A stretch of DNA of 64,000 nt from Mytilus galloprovincialis (GCF_965363235.1 NC_134850.1:34693102-34757101); one strand, 5' to 3'. Shown: positions 1-12,461, counted from the stretch's first letter. Numbers and translations: made by a program. The notes: generated by a model from the letters alone, not told the origin.

Positions 1-19
1 TCAAATATTTTAGCCACGA

Positions 20-63
20 GCATCACTGAAGATACATGTATTGTCGAAATGCGCATCTGGTGC
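20..63 (+). ncRNA. Type I hammerhead ribozyme motif (U7A variant)
   Basis: All parts of a minimal hammerhead are present in order: stem I 5' strand GCATCA (20-25), core CTGAAGA (26-32), stem II (33-45), GAAA (46-49), stem III ATG-CG-CAT (49-56), cleavage nucleotide C57, and stem I 3' strand TGGTGC (58-63). Stem I pairs over six positions (one G.U). The outermost stem II pair is lost here (U33/C45), followed by A-U, C-G, A-U. Core position 7 is A, the position known to tolerate change. It shares its 44-nt layout with the motifs at 27.5-29.0 kb. The surrounding 1-95 looks like one end of a dispersed repeat cut by the window edge. Confidence 0.72.
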
Positions 64-95
64 AAGAAAATTGGTACCGTTAATTTTATTATACA

Positions 96-1036
96 CAGAA
101 ACGAACTATGACTTGATACAGGACATTTTAAGAAAAATGGTAGGTTAAACATGGTTATGTGGCACATGAAACACTTGTTGAATTAATATAAAATGAACTT
201 TGTGATCAGTTACTTTATTTAAAAATCGTTTCAGTAAACGTATAAATCTTTTTATTGTAAGGAAATATTCAAAAGGTATAACACAAAACCGTAAGTAAAC
301 GTAGTTTAAAGGGGGTGTCTATACAAACTGAAAATCTAACTTTAGACTTTATCAACCATCAGCACATAAAATGAAACTGTTGTATTCATGCCTTGGTTTT
401 CTGAAGAAAATGATGGGTTCAACCTTGTTTCAAAGCTGCCTTATAGCTTGACATCCCACTTGTTCGACAATTGTTTATATTTCCCTTTCATTGACAAAAT
501 TGGTGAACAATCCAAAACAGACATTATATGTTTAATAAGGATATAGCAGCCAAAGCTGCGTAGACTTGAACTTTTACTTTCCCGCAGTACATACTCATCC
601 AACATTGATTAGATGTTTTCCCCCTATGTCATTAGTATTCTGAAACAGGAATTACTTATCTGTGTTAATCAGGTCAAGAAACTCGACTAATAAATTGTCC
701 TTGTACTCGAATTGTCCATTAATATGATTATATCATTATTGTGGTTTTTGTTCGGACATTACGGCGGTTTGCATAAGAGCTAGACGATACACAGAATTAG
801 ATAATAGTTACAAAATTGTATCTAGAACTCAAGCAAGATTTTTGTGGGTTTTTTTTTTAAATAAGAATGATGCATTTGATTTTTGACGATTTCATGTGAC
901 ATTTACCAATTATATTTCAAAATAAATATTGAAAAAGAATTGCATAAAAATACAACATGGTATATTCATTGTCAAAATTTTAGAAAATTAATTGCAGCAT
1001 ATACGTCGTAACTACAATCCCCTCCCCTTTCATTAA
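96..1036. other. Unassigned non-coding stretch
   Basis: AT-rich sequence with no convincing exon, no long ORF and no repeat family that recurs elsewhere in this window. Confidence 0.5.
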
Positions 1037-1324
1037 TGTGACCTACTGAATTAGACTATTTACCGGATTTGATATGTCATAAGCACCACAATGGGTGCCA
1101 CATGTGGAACAGGATCTGCTTACCCTTCCGGAGCACCTGAGATCACCACTAGTTTTTGGTGGGGTTAGTGTTGTTTATTCTTTAGTTTTCTTTGTTGTGT
1201 CGTGTGTACTATTGTTTGTCTTTTTGTCCTTTTCATTTTTAGCCGTGACGTTGTCAGTTTATTTTCCATTTATGAGTTTGACTGCCCCTCTGGTATCTTT
1301 CGTCTCTCTTTTAAAAATTGGTTA
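1037..1324 (+). repeat. Dispersed repeat family S, long copy
   Basis: Carries the 'ccttccggagcacctgag' segment followed by a T-rich stretch ending near 'ctggtatctttcgtc'. The same order recurs at 24.3, 34.7, 53.4, 53.8 and 59.1 kb. The 76-codon ORF inside is a T-rich by-product (F, V, L, S only). Confidence 0.8.
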
Positions 1325-1822
1325 AACCGATTTTCCAGATAATGCTACAAAACAGTTGACCCTGATATGTGTCAATCCTCAGTTGTTGAAGTATAAAAAA
1401 AAAAGAGGAGAACGAACGAAAGATATGGTGTTACAATAAGAAAAGTTATAAACGATAAAGAATAAAATAATAATCTAACCAATAATTTGCAATATAAAGT
1501 ATCTTAAGGTCTGTGCAAAATTGGTGGCCACATTTCTATTATTAATACATAATTAAATGAAAATATCGAACACAGAATCTATAAACATAAAACTAGGAAA
1601 CACAACCGCTTGATATTTAGGAACGGTGCGTATTTATGATTTTGAATTCCATTTTTAATTCATCTAGAAACATACTTTGCAAATCGGCGCATATTTGGTA
1701 TACTGTAAACGCACTCATTTTCGCCATTTTCAATTTTTCTTGTTTAACAACATAAAGTAAATTTAAATATCGAGAAAGTAACGTCTACGAAGTGCACTAG
1801 AAAGTCCTAATTGTTAACAAAG

Positions 1823-2107
1823 GTACCAGGATAATAATGTAATACTATGCGTTTCGTCTACATAAGACTCATCAATTACGCTCAGATCAAAATAGTTATA
1901 AAGCCAAACAATAACAAAGTTGAAGAGGACCCAAAATTCAAAAAAGTTGTGCCAAATTAAGCTAAGGTTTTCTATTCCTGGGATAAGAAAAATACTTCTT
2001 TTTTTTTCTCGAAAAATTCAAAGTTTTGTTACAGGAAATTTATAAAAAAAAAAAGAAGACTATATAATTGATATTCAGGTCAACACCGAAGGGCTGACTA
2101 CTGGTGA
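1823..2107 (-). repeat. Decayed hammerhead-bearing (retrozyme-like) unit
   Basis: A diverged single copy of the 357-bp unit of 27.5 kb, alignable from 'aggtaccaggat' to 'gggctgactactgg'. On the minus strand the hammerhead stem II (GTCTTATGTAGAC) and GAAA survive. The core reads TTGATGA (C3 changed) and the stem III/cleavage segment is lost, so self-cleavage is not expected. The UUCG-type hairpin near 2080-2099 keeps most of its pairs. Confidence 0.8.
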
Positions 2108-2184
2108 ACACGAAAATAAGTTAACAGTATTGAAAACTCATTTTTTTCTATTGAAAATCTTTGATTATTTGTGTTTCGGGTTTG

Positions 2185-2385
2185 CTTTTTGCTTGACGTA
2201 TCAATTGAGGGATATATACACAGTATGCAGGTGCTGCTGGAATGTTGATGCTTAGAAATGGAAAGTTCACAATTGGAAAGCTGAACTCATCTATTTTGTC
2301 GTAAAGTTTTGTTTTCAATCGACCCTCATTGTCAATTTCTACATGTAAGTCAAGATATGAGGCAGACTCGACTGTATCTGAAAAG
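2185..2385 (-). pseudogene. Reverse transcriptase relic, 3' part of the domain
   Basis: The minus strand reads an open stretch with SASYLDLHVEIDNEGRLKTK, then KLYDKIDEFSFPIVNFPF, NIPAAPAY and QLIRQ. These match, from memory, the reverse transcriptase of retroelements abundant in bivalve genomes (Penelope-like is plausible but not proven). Only about 65 residues remain. It abuts a transposase relic at its 5' side (2400-2885), so one element probably inserted in or beside the other. Confidence 0.7.
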
Positions 2386-2399
2386 TGCTATTCGGAGAC

Positions 2400-2885
2400 G
2401 GGGTCGGCTTTCAGATGGATCTGTGCTATTTCTGATACATCGTCAACGTTCGTCCTAAATATTTTCGATTGCGATAAACTGGAAACATTGTTAGACATGG
2501 CAACACACCAATGTGATTATTCTCCAAAAAGTTCATCGTTGTTCTGCTAAAAATCGTGGTTAAAACGATGTCTTCGTAGAAACAGGAGAACGACTTGAGC
2601 CAGAACTTCGTCCCTATTCCTTGATGCATTTAGGTTACCATCAATAATTGTGAGATCGGCTGTGCGTTTCTATATCATAATTCCGCCACCGACAACCGAT
2701 CTGTTTCCTGTACGCACGCATCAAAAAATTGTTCATTGCGCCTCTGATAAATCTGGCTGTGCCGTCGTTAGATTTCAAGTTCAATTTCGATTCATCGGTA
2801 AAACGTACCTGTCTCCATGTTAGCCTATTTCCTCGAATCCGTACCCAAGTCCATTTAACTCGCGCCATCCTATGACAAACGTTTC
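2400..2885 (-). pseudogene. Tc1/mariner-type DDE transposase relic
   Basis: Minus-strand fragments in different frames match the middle and end of a Tc1-like transposase. TWRQVRFTDESKLNL (around 2775-2820) is the block containing the second catalytic-core Asp ('SDES' motif). DFLENNHIGVLP-like sequence (FLENNHIGVLPCLTM, around 2470-2520) corresponds to the conserved segment before the final catalytic residue. Stops and frameshifts separate the two blocks; the N-terminal DNA-binding part is absent. No terminal inverted repeats were found. Confidence 0.65.
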
Positions 2886-3827
2886 CATTTTGCCTAAGTA
2901 TTCAAGACAACTGTTTAACTCGAACAAAGTAAGAATAATATGTCCTGGTATAATGACATACAGATTTCAACCCTAGTAAACTACAAGATTTAAACTCCTA
3001 CTTTGTTGTTAGTCTAATGCTACAAAATTATAACTATACAATTCAGCTGCTGGAACAACTTTGATTTATCGATGAATGCAGTTAGGTAAAATGTATGAAA
3101 ATGGCTTCATGTCGATTCTTGTACAATATATCAAAAACCATTTTCATATACAAAATTTGTAATCAGTAAATAAAAGCAACAGTAGTATACTTCTGTTCGA
3201 AATTCATAAATCGATTAAAAAAACACAAATCCGGGTTAAAAACTAAAACTGAGGGAAATACATCAAATATAAGAGGAGAACAACGACACAACAGAATCAC
3301 AACACTAAAATGCAAACACACGCAGAAAAGAACTATAATATACATTGTAACAATGACAATTTTCCTGACTTGGTACAGGACATTTTAAAAAAAAATGGTG
3401 GGTGCGACCTGGTTTTGTGGCTAGCCAAACCTCACACTTTTATGGCAATGTTAAATTCAACACTAAAATGACACTATTAGATGACAGGAATACTGTACAA
3501 ATGCAATAATATTCAGGACGAAGAAATACGTAAATAAACAATACAATGTTCTGGTACATTTTGACAACGAAGCAATAGAAACACTAAATTGAACAAAAAA
3601 ACGAACGACATGCAACACACACAAACTATACGATAGCAATAAGTAATCATATGATTTTTAATCGAAAAGAAATCATGATTTTTCTGGGTTTGCATTGTAT
3701 ACGTTTATTTTTTTCTATTGAAAAGTTACTTATTATTTTGCAAAATATAACGATTACAGCTGATTACCACCTTGCCTGCTCATACAACAATGATTCATCT
3801 GATGTAGGGGCTATGGGGTGTGTTTAA
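2886..3827. other. Unassigned non-coding stretch
   Basis: AT-rich; contains 'tggtacaggacatttt' phrases (about 3370) that echo tails of the bivalve retroelement family seen elsewhere, but too degraded to assign. No exon recognised. Confidence 0.4.
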
Positions 3828-3831
3828 TTAA

Positions 3832-4529
3832 AGGGGCACTAGCTACGAGATATATAAAAAACTAAAGTAAGTTTTTTTTTTTTTTTTTTAATCAATACAA
3901 TGCAATAATGAAAGTGAAATAGTGAAATAATAATTCGCTTTTAGCATCCAAAATGTTTCAATTTTGTCAAATTAAGCGAAGAAACATTGATAATTACTCA
4001 TTCACTTGCAAGTAAATTAGTCGACCTCATTAAATCCGTATTCATGTGAACTTCAATTTAACCCCTTGCTAGAGATTGACAACGCATGCATTGTACGTGT
4101 ACTGGTTATTTAAAGGTAAAGAATGTCAACAATGAAAGTGAAAGTACGGTAAATCATTTGATTACTGATTCGATCCATATAAAATCACTCTTATACGGTT
4201 AAAAACAATGAGAAACATGTATTTTTAATCTATATAATAAACTCAAACAGACCTAAAAAAAATCCTATTGCACGTGTTGGTTTAATTTATTCATATCTTT
4301 TTTTATGTTTACATCGCTTATATGGTCATCTGAGATCAAATCGATAGTTAATTAGATGGCGTCTGGACTAAAATACACACGAAACGAATCTTCATATTAT
4401 CTACCCAATGCTCTGTAAACTGTTTATTTTAGACTTTTGGTAGTTAGGATAAATGTTTTACATTATTGTAAATCAAATATGAGAATTTGAGTAAAATCGG
4501 TGACCACGAGTTTGACAGCTAGTGCCCCT
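3832..4529. mobile_element. TTAA-flanked MITE, 698 bp
   Basis: Bounded by TTAA at 3828-3831 and 4530-4533, with terminal inverted repeats AGGGGCACTAGCT at the left and its complement at the right. TTAA target duplications are typical of piggyBac-type transposition. There is no transposase ORF, so this is non-autonomous. A second copy in opposite internal orientation lies at 40525-42219. Confidence 0.82.
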
Positions 4530-4533
4530 TTAA

Positions 4534-4914
4534 ATTGTTTGATTTTAAATTACTTTAACAAAGATGTTACCGAAAAGAGAGATGAAATATTTCAGTTTCC
4601 TTTACAAATAGGTAAAAAACAAATCAAAATTAGGTTTCTAAAAAAAAATGTTCCTGCACCATGTGTACATTCTTGACAAAGATACAAAACTAACAAAAGA
4701 CTAATTGGCCCGTATAACGAAAGATGCAGATCCCCTTTACCTCTCCAAAAATTTCCATAAGACTAACTAGAAAAATTTACATTAGAAACTATCGTACATC
4801 GACGAAACAACACATTGAATTATTTGTGCGACCTTCGTTTTAAGCGACACAAAACATAATTATTAATACACAGCATATTAATAGACAACATTAATGTTCT
4901 TATAAAAGCATTTT
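4534..4914. other. Unassigned non-coding stretch
   Basis: No ORF, exon or recurring repeat recognised. Confidence 0.4.
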
Positions 4915-5590
4915 TAAGCTTGTGCTCCTACATCGTATATGCCCGCTTTGTTAATTACTAGTAGATCTCGGAGTATTATCAGCACTATTTTTGTCCGATA
5001 GGATAGTTTGTTTTCTCCAAAGCACTGATTCTGACATGCTGTTCATTCACATTGATCGAGTCTGTAGGGTTACTGGTCGTTTAACAAGTTTTGTCAAGCT
5101 GGATTTTTGTATACTAAACCTCCACCAATTACTGCTTGAAAATTTCCTGAACTTAATTGGAGGCATTTTAATGAGTGATTATACACTACTGTTAATAGCG
5201 GGTGGTGTTTAATCCGTTGTAATATCATACATGAATTTAAACCAAGGTATGTTGTTAATCATTATTTAATTAATATTATATACAATTTTAAAGATTTCGA
5301 AAAAAAAACAAATCGTGAAATAACAACACTTGTTTGTCTCGCACAGTTTAAAAATTATGATATTTGTTATTTCCATTTTTTCCATTGTTTATATTTCTTC
5401 TCAGCTAATGACGAAATTCTCAGAACAAACACGTGCTTAGTTTGATTTTTGTTTTTAACAAACATATAAAAACGAATATAGGTCAAAATATCATGACACC
5501 ATTAATAGTTTGTTTTCACAGAAAAGTTGATTACCATCACAGTTTGATCTCCAAAAATAGAATTTGAAGTCAAGATATATGTTATACCTT
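4915..5590. repeat. Diverged direct duplication, copy 1
   Basis: Shares long runs with 6160-6830, for example 'catgctgttcattcacattg', 'attactgcttgaaaatttcc' and 'aggtcaaaatat'. The 73-codon ORF at 4991-5212 is frameshifted in copy 2 by a 2-bp difference, so this is a duplicated non-coding or relic block. Confidence 0.75.
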
Positions 5591-6159
5591 TATTATTTCA
5601 GATTTCATTTTTGAAATGCTTTATTAAGATTTTGTTTACGCAATTCAATTTTCTGATGTGTGAAGTGATTATTTGAATAAATTTCGTCTATACCTGACCA
5701 GCCTAAAAAAAAAGCCGATTGTCCATTTTTTTTTTTTTTTTTTTTTATTATTATTTAAAACACCACCAATAGCCTCTACACCAAATATATGGTAGTTTCC
5801 TGAGCAGGACTGGGGGTAATGGTATTCAATTTTCGTAATCATGCAGTTGTAATCTATTACATTATGCTTTTTACAAAATATAACCGTATACAATGCCAAC
5901 TCAGAATTATGATTACCTTCAGATTACAATCATATGAGTAATTACTGATTACATTTTTGTATGTGATAATTGTTTATTATATGATAGCATCTGATTCATC
6001 TGGCTAGCGATTAACCAATTTTTCTACAAAGTACCCAGTTGCATTTATCGATAACCTGAGGTTCTTCCAAGTGATGGCCGTAAAGTAGATATTTCGGGTA
6101 TTTTGCTAACAAGGGAACAATCTGAATTTCATAACCCTAGCACATATTATTTGTGTTAA

Positions 6160-6830
6160 TACTAGCATTTCTAAGCTTGCTCCTACATGAAAAAAAACTT
6201 AATATATCGTATATGCCCGCTTTGTTTATTACTAGTAGTTCTCGGAGTATTATCACCACTATTTTTGTCCGATATGATAGTATTTTCTCCACAGCACTGA
6301 TTCTGACATGCTATTCATTCACATTGATCGAGTCTGTAGGGTTACTGATCGTTTAACAAGTTTTGTCGAGCTGGATTTTTGTATACTAAACCTCCACTAA
6401 TTACTGCTTGAAAATTTCCTGCACTTAATTGGAAGCATTTTAGTGGATGATTATATACTACTATTAGTGGCGGATGATTTTTTACATGTTGTTGTATACA
6501 TGCATTCGAAAGCAGGTAAGCTCATAATTTTGATTTAAATTATTATTATAAGAATAATAAATTTCGAAAAAAATAAAAACAAAATCCAGAAATAACAAAA
6601 TTTGTTAATCTTTCAAAGTTTTCAAAGTTTTGTCTTCTGTTTTTTACATTTTTCTCTCGCCTAAGACGCAATGCGCAGAACGAACACGTTCTGTGTCTGG
6701 TTTCTGTGTTCAACATCTATATAAAATTAAAATTAGGTCAAAATATTATGACACTGTTAACAGCTTTTTTAACAGAAAAGGTGATCACATTCACAGTTTA
6801 TCTCTAAAATAAATCTAAAGTCAACATAAA
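6160..6830. repeat. Diverged direct duplication, copy 2
   Basis: Partner of 4915-5590, in the same orientation and about 1.24 kb downstream, with scattered substitutions and small indels. No coding frame is shared by both copies. Confidence 0.75.
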
Positions 6831-7009
6831 GGTGTAATACTACTATTGCCCTATAAGCCTTTGTTAAATTTGCACTTTTAAAAACAAAAACAAAAATAGT
6901 TTTTTTTTATACCACAGACTAAATGCACATTATATTTGATTTCATATATAAAATAATCATCACTGGAAGTTGACCAATAATATTTTCAATCATTTTCCCC
7001 CTGTACACA

Positions 7010-7125
7010 TGCTTTAGTAACTATGATGTAACCTTAAGTTTCTACATATATGCTTCAGTAACCAAGATGTAACCTAAGTTTAAATGTATATGCTTTAGTA
7101 ACAATGATGTAACCTAAGTTTCTAA
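7010..7125. repeat. Short tandem repeat, three ~40-bp copies
   Basis: Three imperfect copies each beginning 'tgctt(t/c)agtaac' and containing 'gatgtaacc(t)taagtt'. Confidence 0.85.
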
Positions 7126-8283
7126 AATTTTCTATAGAAACATTAAATAAAAAAAAAACGAAACAAAAACAGTGGTGTTTTGAAACACGTAAGGTATATG
7201 GGAATATCTATTTTCGACCCTTTTTGTATGTAACCGGACGTGACGCATTATGCAATCAGATGTGACGAACTATGCCACTTGATGTGACGTAATACATGTA
7301 TGATTTGGTGGTGTTACACCTAAGTGTTGCAGTTTTTCTTTTGTACTGCTTTAATCGTTTTTCTCACGAAAGTAAGTCCGTCTAATGTGTGTATAGCAAT
7401 TATTCAAATGGGTGTTTTATCCGTACTCAGCAAGCCAAATAATTTTACATGATATATACATATCTAGAGCGTTTAATTTTATTTCTTAGTGTAAAAATCA
7501 CGTGATTATAGAAATATATAGCATCCTGTGCCACTAAATAAAATCAGGACAAATGTATCAAAACTCATTATCCAACGACCCCTTTAATTTTATTGTTTTT
7601 TATACTTATTTTTTTTTTGGGGGGGGCGGGGGTTTGGGGATATCCGCTTCTGAGAGGTTTTTGATCATGTATTATATAATTATTATAAACACAAAAAATA
7701 AGAAGGTTTCGTGGTAGCGTGTTTTTTAAATGGTCTAAGATATACTCGGAAGTTAAATCGTTGGGAATACATTGTACTGTAATTCAAACTACTAAAACGA
7801 TTGGTAAAATCAAGAGAAGTAGATTTTAAAACACAGAATTTTACAATAATGTTTGTTATTAAGATAACAAGTAAAGAACTTGTCTTCTTAGCATTCCTTT
7901 ATGACTTAATATAGCAATTGATACATATCTAAATTATACCGTTGTTGTTCATTCAATTCGTTTGTTTCCGCTTAAACGAACAATTGTTATCTGTTTCGAG
8001 CTTATGAATAATAGTTTAAAGCCAAACTTACTATCATGTTATTTACGTCTTTCTACATGAAATTTTAAACAAGTTTGTTTTGGGGCAATTGTAAACAACG
8101 GTGTTCTCTTTTACTGTATATGGCAATGCTGTACTAAATTGAAGCCATCCGAATATCAGAGTGTAAGAGGGGCATGATTTCATATCCACGGTAAGTAATT
8201 GAGTTTGCCATCAGTAATTGAGAGCATTCCGATATATATTTTTTGTACGATCTAGTGTAAAGTAAAATCACAAAAACACTGAA
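7126..8283. other. Unassigned non-coding stretch
   Basis: Includes a T/G homopolymer tract near 7610-7640 and a short cluster of 'gtgacg' words at 7240-7290. No exon or family recognised. Confidence 0.4.
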
Positions 8284-8405
8284 CTCCGAGGAAAATTTAA
8301 TCGGAAAGTCCGTAATCAAATGGCAAAATCAAATGACAAACCATATCAAAAACGAATGTACGTAAACTGTCATATTGCTGACTTGGTACAGGAATTTTCA
8401 AATGT
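8284..8405 (-). repeat. Retroelement 3' tail fragment (family R)
   Basis: The reverse complement carries 'gattttgccatttgattacg' and 'attttcctcggagttc', the 3' tail seen after reverse-transcriptase relics at 30.2, 31.5, 33.5 and 57.7 kb. Here the tail is alone. Confidence 0.75.
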
Positions 8406-11045
8406 AGAAAATGTTCGATTGAACATGATTTTATATCGCAAGACCTCTCGCACCAAATCCTATTATATTTATAACGATGCGTGAACAAAACAGGCATAAT
8501 AGGTAAAATATGGGTACAGCAATCCTCACCGTTTTACAATCTTAATCGGAACAAAAACAAACAAATATTTAACAAAGAAGCACAAAAAAGAGGGTATTTG
8601 AATTATTGTTCCCGGGTTTGTTTTTTTTTTTCTTTGTTCCACGTACACTTTGAAAAACCACTGATTCAAACTTTAATGAAAGGGGCGTTTAATAATTTTT
8701 CGTCGTGTCTATTTCAACTACCTATAGTTTAAAATGCGTCATTCTTTTATTTTACTGTTTTTCCTAGTTTGATGTCGATGGTAAATCTTGTTAATCATTC
8801 ACATTTGTTTTTTTCGACTCGATTTAGACCTTGACCAATTGTATTTACAACTTTCTATTTATTCAGACCACATATTGACCTCCAGATATCTCTTGTGTTA
8901 CTCATGTCGGTCGGATGTAGTCTCATTGTGCAATGATGTACTCTTAAAATCGCTGTATCTTTCTAACCACGTCTGCGTTGAAAAGTTCAAACTATAATTG
9001 ACAAAGTCAGAATCATGTTGCAACAACAACAATTGTATTTACAAACAAAAATAATAACGTAGTAACTATTGTTGTAGATCGAATTAAAGACAATTAACGA
9101 TAACGCTGTATTCTGAATATATTAGTGATGACGTTAATTTGGTCAAAAATACGTTTAGATGACATCTCTAATGGTTAACATTGAATCAATGATAATAGTG
9201 AAGATATGTTCAACTACCATACGACAGGCCATTGTCATTTAGTGCTGGTTAATCCGATAATAATTACGTTTAGAAAACATTTTTTATTGTCAACTTCGTG
9301 CAAGAAGTATACTCCTTATAAGTTGTTTCCTGTTTTCATATTAAACGGTCGGTATCTGCCATTTAGAGTGCAAACCCGGAATAGTGCTATTAAGGTGCGA
9401 TGATCAGACCTGATATGGTTTTTTTTAATTTAATTTACATCAATGTATGTCAATATTCTAGCTCCTAAGATCATTTTACCCACTAGTTTATGTAAAGTAT
9501 ATTGAATAGTTAATCTGTTTAAACTTTTTCGTTCGGTTTAAATCATGTTTTTTGCTATTATAGATGCTATATGTCATATGTAATATATCATATGTTATAC
9601 ATGTAATACTAAATACGATTGTTATTGTATTCTTTAAATCATCTACATGAATATACTTTGAAAGATCAAACTTAACTATATGAATGGTTAAATATGCGTT
9701 GGTAAATGTTCATTGGCAAATATTGATTGGACATTTAAGGCATAGATTTTTAATGATTCGTGAATCGGGTGAATGTTTGGAAATTTAAACTGCAATCCAT
9801 TAAAGACTATAGTTACAAGAATTGTTCTACAACAAATTTCCGTTAAAGTACACAACGCCGCTGAAACCCACAAAATGATTTCCGTTGAAGTCTTAAAAAA
9901 CATCGTTAAAGTCCACAACAAGTTCCGCTAAAGCTCCATATTTTTTATATAATTTTTTTTTTTTCTTAAATTTTTCGTTTGCCAGGTTATGATTAATAGA
10001 TATGAGGCAGTAGTACATGTAGTTTACCTATGTTCAAATTTCATTCCATTGAGCAGACACACATCTACGTTAAACCGAAAACTGGTGGAACCACGACTCT
10101 AAAAAGACCAAGGCCGGACGTGTTGACAGGATTTGATTGCATAAGAACATTATAAACTTGTTTCATACAAAACTCTATTATCCATCGGTGATATTCGTGT
10201 TTCACAGAAAAAATATGTTATAATAAGTAATGTAGAACTGTTTGCATAGTGACGAGTATTTATTAGACATATATACCATAGTGTTATGTTGTGAACTGAT
10301 AGTCATTATGTACCATAATTGCGATGACAAAGCCTTTCAATACACAGCTTTACAGATAACTTTGTCAACAGCTTTAGTTTATGGCTGCATATACACACAC
10401 CATACCAATACTATACAATGGTTCATCCTATTCTGTAAAAATTCTTGCAATACATGTATGTGTAATGCGAAAATTTTCCTCTAGTCTTGCAAGAAATGTT
10501 TTCATGCACCTAAAAAGAACCTGGATTTTTCTTGTAGGTCACTTTTTGTTCGTACTTTTTTGGCCTTTTTAACAATTTTTGTTCTAGCGTCACTGCTGGA
10601 TCTTTTGTCTGGTGTACACTTTTAAGGCTGCTATTTATGTTGAGTTTGTTGATCATAATTGTAAACATGGAATAGCTTTGAAAGTTATTTATAAATCCCT
10701 GGCTTTAAATTTTGGATTTTAGCGTTTTTAATGCAGTATCATAATACAGAAAAGTGATTCTGACGCACGATTTTTATTAAGTGTTATTTTCGTTTAAAAA
10801 CAACAACTCGTTTTAATTAGATTAATGTTATTGTAATGAATTATGTGATAATTATTACTATTTACAAATCGGCTTTATTTATCATGGAATAATGAGTCAT
10901 TATGGAATAATTTCTTTTTCTTTGTAAAATAATCTTGTATCTAAAAGAATCGTTTAAGAACAACAACAAAAAACACAAGCGATTTTCAAGTAGAAAACTA
11001 AGAAAAATCTTGTTTAAAAGAGAGGTGAAAAATCGATACGAGAGG
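8406..11045. other. Unassigned non-coding stretch
   Basis: 2.6 kb with no convincing gene. Around 9825-9935 'ttccgttaaagt'-like words recur four times at about 30-bp spacing, a weak tandem pattern. The short ORFs here have no exon signals or recognisable domains. Confidence 0.4.
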
Positions 11046-11213
11046 CAGTGGCGGATCCAGGGGGGGGCGGGGTTCCGGGGGTGCGCACCCCCCTTTATTT
11101 TTGCCGATCAATGCATTTGTATCGGGACATATGTTTTGCACCCCCCTGCACCCCCTCCCCCCCTTTGCCCTGGGTTAGCACCCCCCTTTCGAAAATTCCT
11201 GCATCCGCCCCTG
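11046..11213. mobile_element. Short TIR element with 'cagtggcggat' ends, 168 bp
   Basis: The left end CAGTGGCGGATCCAGG is matched by the complement of the right end, CAGGGGCGGATGCAGG. The interior is C/G-rich. Such ends occur in small non-autonomous hAT-type elements of many animals. An 'agagg' sequence lies on both flanks; an 8-bp hAT duplication is not clear. ORFs here translate the C/G-rich interior and are not genes. Confidence 0.65.
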
Positions 11214-12461
11214 AGAGGGACATTCAAACTCATAGATAAAAAAAAACAACTAACAAAGCCATGACAAAAAAGAAAAAGACCAACATTGAACCGTCATGTT
11301 CTTGTTGTGCATTTACCTTGAACCTAATTGTATCATAGTTTGTATTGGTCACTAAATAGGACCAGCTATATTCGTCAATAAATAGGACCAGACTAAGCTT
11401 ATCTAAAATAAAACAATATGATATGCTCTTTAATATAACAAGATATCATGATTCATTTCACGATCTCTTTTCGAAATCGATTTAATGCGTGAGTAATGTG
11501 TCCGGATTATAGATTATGGTTTATTATCTCAAAAGGCGATAATATGAAATACTCGTTAGTATGATCTACATAAAATTGACCTTTCCTGTTGGCCATCTGT
11601 CCTTCCGTGCAAGTTAACCGGTTAGGCAAAAGTGTACGATTTGACAACACTATATAAAAGAAATAGCCTTAAACAAAAGAAAACAGAAATTAAGGATTGA
11701 TAGTAACCCCATTTCATTTATCATCGTTAAATCGTCGCGTGCAGTTTTATTTGTTCATACATCCGGCGCTCCCATTGCGCAGCTCAAAATCGCATCCTCA
11801 TGGTTGACAGACTAGTTTAAGTGTAGGTGAACTAATTAGAACACTTGACCTGTGCATGATTGGGCTCCCGAAAATTAGAGGAAATATTTCAATTCCAATG
11901 CGACGTGGTATTGTCAAGAATTTCAATAACGGCCGGGAACCAGACTACAATTGTACTAACCACGTATAATTTGATGTACATCAAATTGTCGGATTGCACA
12001 AGGTCATGTTTTTCTCTGACTGTTTGTGACGTCTGTAGCGCTTATGGATGTTGAGTAGGTACTGGTTGTTAATTAAGGCTTAGATGGTTGATTTTTTTTC
12101 AGTTTCTTATTAACTCTGAACAAGCTTCCGGTAACTGCGAGTACTCCTAGATATGTACTTAGTGTCTTTCTGATGTTGGGATGTACAAGTACCCGTCCAC
12201 GTCAACTCTGTGTTTTTGTTAGATGTATTTCTATGTGTACCCATATGATGATTTAAGCCAATGCAATTTTGTTGCTGGTCCTAATTATTGTTTTTTCAAT
12301 TTTCGTTTCTTGTTTTGTATGGTTTGATCTTTTGTAGTGTCGTTGCACCAATATCCCAGGTTGGAGAAGAAATGACGCAAACACACTTCTGTTACACCAC
12401 TGTCTCAGGTTAAGGAAAGTTTTGGGCACCCGCCAACATGTTTAGCACCACTACATTATGT
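11214..12461. other. Unassigned non-coding stretch
   Basis: No exon recognised. Near 11341-11395 'aataggaccag' occurs twice. The 64-codon ORF at 11860 has no supporting signal. Confidence 0.4.

Noticed and set aside
4991-5212. 73-codon ORF
   Set aside because: The duplicated copy at 6.2-6.5 kb has a 2-bp indel that breaks the frame, and no domain is visible.
10935-11264. 109-codon ORF rich in Pro/Gly
   Set aside because: It translates the C/G-rich interior of a small TIR element.
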